A stretch of 7,218 bases of DNA, taken from assembly GCA_947454285.1 (NCBI GenBank), contig CANGJO010000047.1, positions 1 through 7,218 on the forward strand, written 5' to 3'. Of this stretch, positions 1-5,265 are shown piece by piece. The notes below the pieces were generated by a model. It made no database searches. It saw only the letters and a program-made list of their open reading frames with translations, and was not told the DNA's origin. This DNA comes from Microbacteriaceae bacterium (GTDB lineage: Bacteria; Actinomycetota; Actinomycetes; Actinomycetales; Microbacteriaceae). Positions within the stretch are counted from its first letter, which is position 1; every line of letters starts with the position of its first letter. Position numbers and translations under genes: made by a program.

Positions 1-17
1 AACTGAGCTAGAGGCCC
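1..17 (-). tRNA. 5' end of a tRNA gene, truncated by the window edge
   Basis: Read on the minus strand from 17 to 1, the sequence is GGGCCTCTAGCTCAGTT. This fits the start of a canonical tRNA: a 7-nt acceptor strand (GGGCCTC), U8 and A9, the D-stem GCTC at positions 10-13, then A14 G15 and the start of the D-loop. The rest, including the anticodon, lies outside the window, so the amino acid cannot be assigned. It lies on the same strand as the permease gene, 39 bp beyond that gene's stop codon. The call rests only on this short but highly characteristic signature; a chance match is possible. Confidence 0.62.
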
Positions 18-56
18 ACGCCCCTAAATGCGAGGCATTGCCGCAAAGCAACCTGA

Positions 57-941
57 CTAGTCTAACAAGCGAGGCTGCACTGGCAGTGCCTCTTTGCTTG
101 GCCACTCAACGATCAACATGGCCGCAATCATGATTGCACCACCAACAATTGTCTTGAATCCAAGCACCTCTTGGCCAACCAGCACGGCAATCAGTGCCGC
201 CCAAACAACCTCGGAAGTTAGCAAAATAGCCACTCGCGATGCGTCCATCAGGCTCTGTGCCCAGGTCTGCACCAAGAACGCAACCGCGGTCGCGAACACC
301 GCACAGAACAGCACCGCGAACCAGCCAGAGAAATCTGCGGGGGCCTGATAGCCGCCATCGTTGGCAAATGCACCAATCCAGCTAACCGCGCCAACCACCG
401 CAAGCTGCATAACGGTTAGTGCGTAAACATCTTTACCCGGACTCCAAATACTTAGGCCAACAATGTGCGCCGCAAACAAGAATGCACAAAGCACAACCCA
501 TAGCTGGCCCACTTCAAAGCTCACGCCATTGATTGAAATCAACGCAAGGGCAATAGTTGCCAAAAGCACACCGATAATTAGTCGCTTGCCCGCCTTCTTG
601 CGGAAAATCAGCCAACCAAATATCGGGGTTAATACAACGTAGAGACCGGTTATGAAACCGGTGATTGCTGCGGTGGAAAGTTCCAGACCAATTGTCTGAG
701 TGATGTAGCCCAGGGCGAGTAGCACACCAAGGTAAATTCCGTGCTTGATCATTGGGCCATCGAATGCCTTGAGCACTGAGGGCTTGACCAAGATCATCAC
801 AGCGGTAGCGATTGTGAAGCGGATTGCTAGAAAGTCATAAAAAGGTTGGGCCTGAATGGCGTCTTTCATTAGTACGAAAGCGCCACCCCAAGAAACAGCA
901 ACTGCCACTAGTGCGATTGCGGCCCACGATGTCTTCTTCAT
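57..941 (-). CDS. EamA/DMT-superfamily permease (about 10 transmembrane helices)
   Basis: This is an inner-membrane protein of 294 residues with about ten hydrophobic segments, roughly at 8-24, 34-52, 67-84, 91-113, 120-136, 145-165, 173-192, 206-226, 236-255 and 263-280. That is the two-times-five-helix plan of the drug/metabolite transporter superfamily, including its usual length. Family-type marks are WGGAFVLMKDAI near the N-terminus, the ARFTIA-like RF at 41-42, and the LTSEVVWAAL segment with Glu244 followed by a GQEVLG turn in the second repeat. The substrate cannot be deduced; relatives export metabolites, amino acids or drugs. It starts with ATG 28 bp after the mutT1-like gene, with a weak AGG about 8 nt upstream, so it may be the last gene of the glnR-ppk1-mutT1 unit. 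Family is confident, substrate unknown. Confidence 0.9.
   Translation of the reverse strand: MKKTSWAAIALVAVAVSWGGAFVLMKDAIQAQPFYDFLAIRFTIATAVMILVKPSVLKAFDGPMIKHGIYLGVLLALGYITQTIGLELSTAAITGFITGLYVVLTPIFGWLIFRKKAGKRLIIGVLLATIALALISINGVSFEVGQLWVVLCAFLFAAHIVGLSIWSPGKDVYALTVMQLAVVGAVSWIGAFANDGGYQAPADFSGWFAVLFCAVFATAVAFLVQTWAQSLMDASRVAILLTSEVVWAALIAVLVGQEVLGFKTIVGGAIMIAAMLIVEWPSKEALPVQPRLLD
71..92 (-). other. Imperfect hairpin inside the 3' end of the permease gene
   Basis: Positions 77-82 (GCACTG) and 84-89 (CAGTGC) are perfectly inverted around base 83. GAG at 71-73 and CTC at 90-92 extend the stem with a three-base bulge on one side. It lies just before the permease stop codon. No T-tract follows on the minus strand, so a classic intrinsic terminator is not supported. 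It could stabilise the mRNA 3' end or be a coincidence of coding sequence. Confidence 0.3.
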
Positions 942-969
942 CAGTCCAGCCTATCCGAGCGGGTTTAAG

Positions 970-1911
970 CTACAGGACTGGGTCTGATGCCCAGCGCTCG
1001 GCCGCAACGGCTTTTAGTTTTTCGATAGAGATGTGAACCACTAGGAATTCGGCAGGCTTAAGATTGGCAGCCTCTTCAATCCAGCGACCTAGGTCCTTGC
1101 TGGCTAGTTCGGATAAAGTCTGCAAAATACTTGGCAATGCTGGCCTGTGTGAACAAACTACTGCGGCCTTGCTTTCTTCAACAACGTCGTTGATTACGTT
1201 TCGAGTGCGCTTGGGCCCCTTTTTATTGCCTAGCTCGCTTAGTTGGGATCGTTCAATAATCGGAAGGTTGAACTTCTTGGCATACGGCTGAACTGTATTG
1301 AAGCAGCGTACCCAGGGGCTGCTGATAATACGCTTTGGTCCGAATGCGCGCAGGAGTGGAATAATTTCTTTGGCCTGTTTCTTGCCTTCGGGCAGAAGTG
1401 GGCGGTTGCCATCATCTACGACTTTGCCCTGATGCCAATCAGTTCGAGGTGTTGCCTTGGCGTGACGCAAAACAATTACCGGGAAAGTCCTTAGTGACTT
1501 TTTTTTGTGCAGTTCAATCAATGCATTTAAGACCGCGTTGTCGAATTTATAAGAGAGCAACTCATGTGCTTTGTCGGTCGTAACCCAGTCAACTTTTGCA
1601 ACTTCTTCACTTGGCTTGAACTTTGACGCAGCAAGTGCCTTGTCGCTCACTCGGGCCGCCCAGTAGTGAACCACTTTATCCTCACCAGAAGGCACGACGT
1701 ACTCAGCTGTGGGCAATTTAATGCCAAGTTTTATGCTCAGTCCGGTTTCTTCTGCAATTTCTCTGACGGCTGTTTGTGGTAGCGACTCACCTGGGTCAAC
1801 TTTGCCTTTTGGAAATGACCAATCACTGTGGCGACTACGGTGAATCAGAGCAACCAGGAGCTTTCCTTTTTCTTCGCGCCACAATACGGCGCCTGCAGCG
1901 TAGATGGTCAC
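970..1911 (-). CDS. mutT1: MutT1-type two-domain protein: Nudix hydrolase plus histidine phosphatase
   Basis: The predicted cytosolic enzyme has 313 residues, matching the roughly 317-residue mycobacterial MutT1, which removes oxidised guanine nucleotides and acts on diadenosine polyphosphates. Domain 1 (about 3-135) holds a perfect Nudix box: Gly36, Glu42, Arg50-Glu51, Glu54-Glu55, Gly57-Leu58, with FPKGKVDPGES at its start. Domain 2 (about 144-313) is a histidine phosphatase (SixA/PGM-like) with VLRHAKA (Arg149-His150, the phosphorylated His), SSPWVRC at 198-203 and CSHRPALP with His255. The linker is a lysine-rich HKKKS at 135-139 encoded by an A8 run. Translation starts at GTG 1911-1909; the last G of the ppk1 TAG stop is the first base of this GTG, so the two are probably translationally coupled. 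The same ppk1-mutT1 adjacency is known in Mycobacterium tuberculosis (Rv2984-Rv2985). The exact substrate here is inferred. Confidence 0.9.
   Translation of the reverse strand: MTIYAAGAVLWREEKGKLLVALIHRSRHSDWSFPKGKVDPGESLPQTAVREIAEETGLSIKLGIKLPTAEYVVPSGEDKVVHYWAARVSDKALAASKFKPSEEVAKVDWVTTDKAHELLSYKFDNAVLNALIELHKKKSLRTFPVIVLRHAKATPRTDWHQGKVVDDGNRPLLPEGKKQAKEIIPLLRAFGPKRIISSPWVRCFNTVQPYAKKFNLPIIERSQLSELGNKKGPKRTRNVINDVVEESKAAVVCSHRPALPSILQTLSELASKDLGRWIEEAANLKPAEFLVVHISIEKLKAVAAERWASDPVL
1499..1506 (-). other. A8 slippery run at the Nudix/phosphatase domain boundary
   Basis: The coding strand reads CAC AAA AAA AAG TCA in the mutT1 frame. Its last seven bases before TCA form A AAA AAG, the -1 frameshift heptamer used by E. 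coli dnaX, and in the correct X XXY YYZ phase. A -1 shift would add 19 residues and stop at TGA 1441-1439. A +1 shift, or a one-A deletion by slippage, would stop at TAA 1493-1491. Both leave an intact Nudix domain without the phosphatase. I did not see a dnaX-like upstream Shine-Dalgarno stimulator or an obvious strong downstream hairpin, so function is unproven. Confidence 0.4.
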
Positions 1912-1913
1912 TA
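1909..1913 (-). promoter_or_regulatory. TAGTG stop-start overlap, ppk1 to mutT1
   Basis: The minus strand from 1913 to 1909 reads TAGTG: the ppk1 stop TAG and the mutT1 GTG start share one G. The Nudix fold begins almost at once (TIYAAGAVLWRE), which supports this start. Such one-base overlaps usually mean reinitiation by the terminating ribosome. Confidence 0.7.
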
Positions 1914-4040
1914 GATTCTTACGTTGCGCTTCGCGTAGACCTCTTGCATTAGTTGATCTTGCAGGTCAATCAAGATGCTTCCATTCGCATCCAACTGGTG
2001 ACGAGTCCATTTTCCATCAGCCGACAGATACCAAGAAGCAACGGTGTCACTCATTGCGATATCAAAAAGCGCATTCAATTCACGAATGTGATCTGGCTGA
2101 GAAAGTCTTACCAACGCCTCGACGCGTCGGTCCAAGTTGCGGTGCATCATATCGGCAGAACCAATAAACACGGCCGGGTCACCGCCCCCAAGGAATGCAA
2201 AGATTCGTGAGTGCTCAAGGTAGCGGCCAAGAACTGAGCGCACCTTTATGTTCTCGCTAAGGCCAGGTACGCCAGGCTTCAACGCGCACATACCGCGCAC
2301 CAAAATCTCAACCGGCACACCTGCATTTGAAGCCTTGTATAGCGAGTCAATAATCTGCTCATCAACCAGCGAGTTCACCTTGATGCGAATGCGTGCATCT
2401 TTGCCGGCGAGCTTGTGTGCAATCTCTTGCTCGATGCGTGCAGTCAAACCCTCGCGCACACCGTGCGGTGAAACCATAAGTGACTTGAACTCGGCTTCTG
2501 GTGCGTAACCCGATAATTGGTTGAACAACTTGGTTAGGTCTTCGCCAACTGATTCGCGTGCGGTTAGCAGACCGTAGTCCTCGTAATAGCGCGCAGTCTT
2601 TGGGTTGTAGTTACCAGTACCAACGTGGCAGTAGCGGCGTAGCTGACCCTTTTCCTGGCGAATAACCAGCGCCAACTTACAGTGCGTCTTGAGGCCAACG
2701 ATTCCGTAAACCACGTGCACGCCAGCCTGCTCAAGCTTGCGAGCCCAAGCGATGTTGTTCTGCTCATCAAAGCGTGCCTTGATTTCAACCAGAGCCAAAA
2801 CCTGCTTGCCGGCTTCGGCGGCAGCAATAAGAGCATCAACAATCGGTGAGTCACCAGAGGTGCGGTACAAGGTTTGCTTGATTGCCAAAACCTTTGGGTC
2901 TGCAGCGGCTTGCTCAACGAATGCCTGCACAGACGTTGAGAATGACTCGTAAGGGTGGTGCATCAAAATATCGCGCTGACGCATCGCCGAGAAAATGCTG
3001 ACATCTTTATCTTCAACGGGCTGCAAGTAGCGGTTGGTGATCACCGGGTGAGGCGGGTAGTGCAAGTCAGCACGCTTTAGCGATGAAATCTCAAATAGAC
3101 CGGTTAGGTCAAGTGGTGATGGCAAGTGATAAACATCTTCGTCACTGATGTCCAACTCGCGAATCAGAAGTTCCAGAACTTCCGGATTAATGTCATTGGC
3201 AACTTCAAGACGAACCGGTGGACCAAAGCGGCGACGAAGCAATTCCTTTTCAAGAGCAAGAAGCAGGTTCTCGCCTTCGTCTTCATCAACCTCAAGATCC
3301 TCGTTGCGAGTAACGCGGAAGGTGTGGTGTTGCAAAACTTCCATGCCCGGGAACAACAGACCAAGGTATTCACCAATGATGTCTTCGAGCGGAACGAAGC
3401 GTGCATCAGTAACACCGGTGTTGCCCGGAATGCGAACAAAGCGTGGCAGTAGTGGCGGAACCTTCACACGCGCAAAGTGCTCTTTATCGGTGTCTGGGTT
3501 TTTCAAAACCACCGCAAGGTTGAGTGACAAACCAGAGATGTAAGGGAACGGGTGAGCTGGGTCAACCGCAAGTGGAGTAAGCACCGGGAAAATCTGGTTC
3601 TGAAAGTATTCGTGCAGAAGCGCGCGCTCTGCGTCTTCAAGATTTACCCAGCGCACAATGCGAATGCCCTGGTCCTTCATGGCGGGCTTAATGGTGTCGA
3701 TGAACAAGTGCGCGTGACGCTCTTGGAGGCGGTGGGCCTCGCGGCTGATTTGGGTCAGCACCTCTTGCGGTGACATTCCAGAGCTGGCGGTTACTGCAAG
3801 TCCGGTGGCGATTCGGCGCTTAAGGCCGGCCACGCGAACCATGAAGAATTCGTCGAGGTTTGAGGCAAAAATGGCCAAAAAGTTGACGCGTTCAAGCAAG
3901 AAAAGGTTTGGGTCTTCGGCCAATTCCAGCACTCGCTGGTTGAATGCAAGCCAGCTCAGCTCACGATCCAAGTAGCGATCTGGGGCTAATTCGGTGCCAA
4001 AATCAGGCAGCGCAATGGCCATGGTTTCTTCTGAAGACAT
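1911..4040 (-). CDS. ppk1: Polyphosphate kinase 1 (PPK1)
   Basis: PPK1 reversibly transfers the terminal phosphate of ATP to inorganic polyphosphate. The 709 residues cover the N domain (about 20-125, starting at RYLDRELSWLAFNQRVLELA), the head domain (about 126-330) and the C1 and C2 catalytic domains (about 335-515 and 520-700). Visible active-site elements are LYRTSGDSPI (Arg393) and EIKARFDE (Arg423), likely counterparts of the E. coli metal- and phosphate-binding arginines. KTHCKL carries His453, equivalent to the autophosphorylated His435 of E. coli; CHVGTGNYN carries His472, and LEHSRIF carries His610, equivalent to His592. Nothing essential is missing. I chose ATG 4040 because AGGA lies 7 nt upstream; a second in-frame ATG at 4022 has a poorer leader. 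It lies 86 bp downstream of glnR on the same strand and overlaps mutT1 by one base. PPK1 is peripheral or cytosolic and builds phosphate and energy storage granules. Confidence 0.97.
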   Translation of the reverse strand: MSSEETMAIALPDFGTELAPDRYLDRELSWLAFNQRVLELAEDPNLFLLERVNFLAIFASNLDEFFMVRVAGLKRRIATGLAVTASSGMSPQEVLTQISREAHRLQERHAHLFIDTIKPAMKDQGIRIVRWVNLEDAERALLHEYFQNQIFPVLTPLAVDPAHPFPYISGLSLNLAVVLKNPDTDKEHFARVKVPPLLPRFVRIPGNTGVTDARFVPLEDIIGEYLGLLFPGMEVLQHHTFRVTRNEDLEVDEDEGENLLLALEKELLRRRFGPPVRLEVANDINPEVLELLIRELDISDEDVYHLPSPLDLTGLFEISSLKRADLHYPPHPVITNRYLQPVEDKDVSIFSAMRQRDILMHHPYESFSTSVQAFVEQAAADPKVLAIKQTLYRTSGDSPIVDALIAAAEAGKQVLALVEIKARFDEQNNIAWARKLEQAGVHVVYGIVGLKTHCKLALVIRQEKGQLRRYCHVGTGNYNPKTARYYEDYGLLTARESVGEDLTKLFNQLSGYAPEAEFKSLMVSPHGVREGLTARIEQEIAHKLAGKDARIRIKVNSLVDEQIIDSLYKASNAGVPVEILVRGMCALKPGVPGLSENIKVRSVLGRYLEHSRIFAFLGGGDPAVFIGSADMMHRNLDRRVEALVRLSQPDHIRELNALFDIAMSDTVASWYLSADGKWTRHQLDANGSILIDLQDQLMQEVYAKRNVRI

Positions 4041-4110
4041 TCTTCAATCCTGCCACGAGCAGGTTGCTTAGGGATAGACGCAGTTTTAAGAGCGGGTAAA
4101 TGCCGTTCAG

Positions 4111-4128
4111 AACACCGATATCGGTGTT
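4111..4128. repeat. Perfect 18-bp palindrome at the glnR stop codon
   Basis: AACACCGATATCGGTGTT is its own reverse complement with no mismatch. It overlaps the last two bases of the glnR stop codon (TAA, 4129-4127) and fills part of the glnR-ppk1 gap. As RNA it could form a 7-bp stem with an ATAT loop, but no T-run follows on either strand. A second small dyad, GTTCAGAAC at 4105-4113, overlaps its edge. It is a possible operator for ppk1, a processing or attenuation hairpin, or a weak terminator; the sequence alone cannot choose between these. Confidence 0.55.
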
Positions 4129-4816
4129 ATTCGGCCAGTGCTGAAGACCGGGCGTCTGCGGTTTCGTCAATGTTGAAGCGGTAACCAACGTTGCGTACGG
4201 TTCCAATTAGGGCCTCTAGGTCGCCCAGTTTGGCTCGTAAGCGGCGAATATGCACGTCTACGGTACGAGTTCCGCCGAAGTAGTCGTAGCCCCAGACCTC
4301 GCTCAGCAGCTGTTCGCGGGTAAATACGCGGCCAGGGTGTTGGGCCAAGAAGCGCAGGAGCTCGAATTCTTTATAAGTAAGGTCCAGCGGGCGACCGTTG
4401 ACCTTGGCCGAGTAGCTGGCTTCGTCGATGACCACGCCAGAAGCGTGAATCTTGTCGCTGCCCTCAACCAACTTGGCCTTGCCAATCGCCAGGCGGATGC
4501 GGGCATCAAGCTCGGCCGGGCCGGCACCCTCAACCACGATGTCTGAAGCGCCCCACTCGGCGTTCACTGCGGTCAAGCCACCCTCGGTTACCACCAAAAT
4601 CAGGGGAGCGCTAAGCCCGGTGGCAACCAGGATCTTGGCAAGGGACTTTGCTCCGGCTAAATCGCGGCGGGCATCTAGAAAAATAAGGTCGTGACCGGGG
4701 GCGTTGACCAGGTTTGCCGGTTCGGCTGGAATCTGGCGAACGCGGTGGCTCAGTAGCCCAAGCGCAGGAAGCACTTCTGAGTCAGCTGTTGCTGACAAAA
4801 CTAGAAGTTGAGCCAT
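4127..4816 (-). CDS. glnR: GlnR-like orphan OmpR-family response regulator (nitrogen metabolism)
   Basis: GlnR is the global transcriptional regulator of nitrogen assimilation in many actinobacteria. The receiver-like domain (about 3-113) shows the GlnR signature EVLPALGLLSHRVR followed by the LILVVTEGGLTAVNAEWG segment, which agrees closely with Streptomyces GlnR as I remember it. Asp48 in FLDARRD fills the phosphorylation-site position, but the acidic pocket typical of true receivers is not evident, as in atypical GlnR proteins that dimerise without phosphorylation. The winged-helix DNA-binding domain (about 125-217) includes LTYKEFELLRFLAQ, FTREQLLSEVWGYDYFGG and RTVDVHIRRLRAKLG, ending in IGTVRNVGYRF. 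No histidine kinase gene is adjacent. The 229-residue length is shorter than Streptomyces GlnR because the C-terminal tail is short. ATG 4816 is preceded by GGAGAG. It is divergently transcribed from the plus-strand block. GlnR is well supported; targets here are unknown. Confidence 0.92.
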   Translation of the reverse strand: MAQLLVLSATADSEVLPALGLLSHRVRQIPAEPANLVNAPGHDLIFLDARRDLAGAKSLAKILVATGLSAPLILVVTEGGLTAVNAEWGASDIVVEGAGPAELDARIRLAIGKAKLVEGSDKIHASGVVIDEASYSAKVNGRPLDLTYKEFELLRFLAQHPGRVFTREQLLSEVWGYDYFGGTRTVDVHIRRLRAKLGDLEALIGTVRNVGYRFNIDETADARSSALAE

Positions 4817-4863
4817 TTCTCTCCAAACGCTTGGCTAAAGTTTAGCCCCTTATTTGGCGGGCG
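4817..4863. promoter_or_regulatory. Divergent control region of glnR and the plus-strand block
   Basis: This 47-bp gap separates the two divergent blocks. It contains the glnR ribosome binding site (GGAGAG on the minus strand, 4824-4819) and the dyad at 4833-4847. On the plus strand TAAAGT (4836-4841) and on the minus strand TAAACT (4844-4839) fit the TAnnnT -10 pattern. A start about 7 nt downstream would give transcripts beginning near 4848 (plus) and near 4832 (minus), the latter leaving a 16-nt leader that just holds the glnR ribosome binding site. No convincing -35 element is seen on either strand, so the promoter assignment is tentative. Confidence 0.5.
4833..4847. repeat. Perfect dyad GGCTAAA-n-TTTAGCC between divergent genes
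   Basis: GGCTAAA at 4833-4839 is exactly inverted by TTTAGCC at 4841-4847 around one central base. The one-base centre suggests a protein-binding or promoter-symmetry element rather than an RNA hairpin. It does not resemble the known GlnR box (GTnAC and GAAAC half-sites), so autoregulation by GlnR through this site is not supported. Confidence 0.55.
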
Positions 4864-5145
4864 ATGGGGCATGATTGCCTTGTGAAAGCTAAGTGGGCAC
4901 AGATCCTGATCATCTGGGTATTAGTTGCAATTCTGACTGTCTGGACTCTGTTGCAGTCGCACTACGACGACCACCTAGCCGAGGCAACCTTTGGAGCGAT
5001 CCTTGCCGGATCAATCGCCACCGTCTCGCTGCTTCAGCTTTTTCAAAACAACGCCGAGGGCTTCGTGCGCAAACTGGTTTACGTTGGCGGCGGAAGCTAC
5101 CTAATCCTGGCGGCAGCCACCGTTTACCTTTTCTTGAAAGGTTAG
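4864..5145 (+). CDS. Small three-helix membrane protein of unknown function
   Basis: I do not recognise this family. The protein is 93 residues from ATG 4864, or 87 from the in-frame GTG at 4882, which reads MKAKWAQILIIW and looks the more natural N-terminus: the first six residues of the long form (MGHDCL) are uncharacteristic. The best purine-rich stretch before GTG is GGGG at 4866-4869, rather far away; before ATG there is GGCGGG at close range. Three hydrophobic stretches are visible, in long-form numbering about 11-29, 40-60 and 70-91, with a short acidic and polar loop (HYDDHLAE) after the first and QNNAEGFVRK between the second and third. It is the first gene of the plus-strand block and lies opposite glnR. 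The 9-bp gap to the next small gene suggests co-transcription. Its role is unknown. Confidence 0.75.
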   Translation: MGHDCLVKAKWAQILIIWVLVAILTVWTLLQSHYDDHLAEATFGAILAGSIATVSLLQLFQNNAEGFVRKLVYVGGGSYLILAAATVYLFLKG

Positions 5146-5148
5146 ACT
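5143..5148 (+). promoter_or_regulatory. Possible -10 element for a leaderless transcript
   Basis: TAGACT matches TAnnnT and ends 7 nt before the A of the ATG at 5155, the spacing expected when transcription starts at the first base of the start codon. Leaderless mRNAs are common in actinobacteria. The alternative ribosome binding site for this ATG (GAAAGG at 5136-5141) lies 13 nt away, which is long. No -35 element is clear, and the hexamer overlaps the TAG stop of the preceding gene, so a coincidence is possible. Confidence 0.3.
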
Positions 5149-5154
5149 TAAGTC

Positions 5155-5265
5155 ATGTTGCTATCACTTGAGATTTTCTTCACCGGACTTCTAGTTCTTG
5201 CCGCATTGGCTATCGGTGCGATTTCTGTTCTCGTGCTTTACAAGTTGTTCAAGGGTCAGAAATAG
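5155..5265 (+). CDS. 36-residue single-helix membrane microprotein
   Basis: From ATG 5155 the reading frame encodes 36 residues ending at TAG 5263-5265. It starts MLLSLEIFFTG, is followed by one long hydrophobic helix (about residues 6-30) and ends in the basic tail YKLFKGQK, which predicts a cytoplasmic C-terminus. It sits 9 bp after the three-helix gene and touches the nitrobindin-like gene with no spacer; its TAG is in the same frame as that gene. The AAGGG that serves the next gene lies inside its last codons. Its size and lack of recognised family make function unknown, but the clean transmembrane plan and tight fit between two genes argue for a real gene. Confidence 0.65.
   Translation: MLLSLEIFFTGLLVLAALAIGAISVLVLYKLFKGQK
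5251..5255 (+). promoter_or_regulatory. Ribosome binding site deciding the TTG start of the nitrobindin gene
   Basis: AAGGG lies 10 nt upstream of TTG 5266-5268. The codon before TTG is the stop TAG, so no earlier start is possible in this frame. The first in-frame ATG comes far inside the conserved fold, so TTG 5266 is the only start that keeps the N-terminal strand with the GKWEGTG motif. Confidence 0.6.

Noticed and set aside
94..348. Open frame on the plus strand opposite the permease
   Set aside because: Antisense to a clear membrane protein gene; low-complexity Ala/Thr-rich translation with no fold-like pattern.
3148..3543. Plus-strand frame of 131 codons inside ppk1
   Set aside because: Ser/Arg-rich shadow opposite a strongly conserved enzyme domain; no ribosome site or family pattern.
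4041..4126. PhoP box or GlnR box controlling ppk1
   Set aside because: Only a lone GTTCA appears, without the 11-bp spaced direct repeat of a Pho box, and no GTnAC/GAAAC pair was found.
4111..4128. Intrinsic terminator of glnR
   Set aside because: The stem is possible but no T-run follows on either strand, so I list it as a palindrome only.
4003..4206. Minus-strand frame bridging the end of glnR and the start of ppk1
   Set aside because: It uses a shifted frame of glnR and ends inside ppk1; the translation has no recognisable pattern, and it lies over the palindromic gap.
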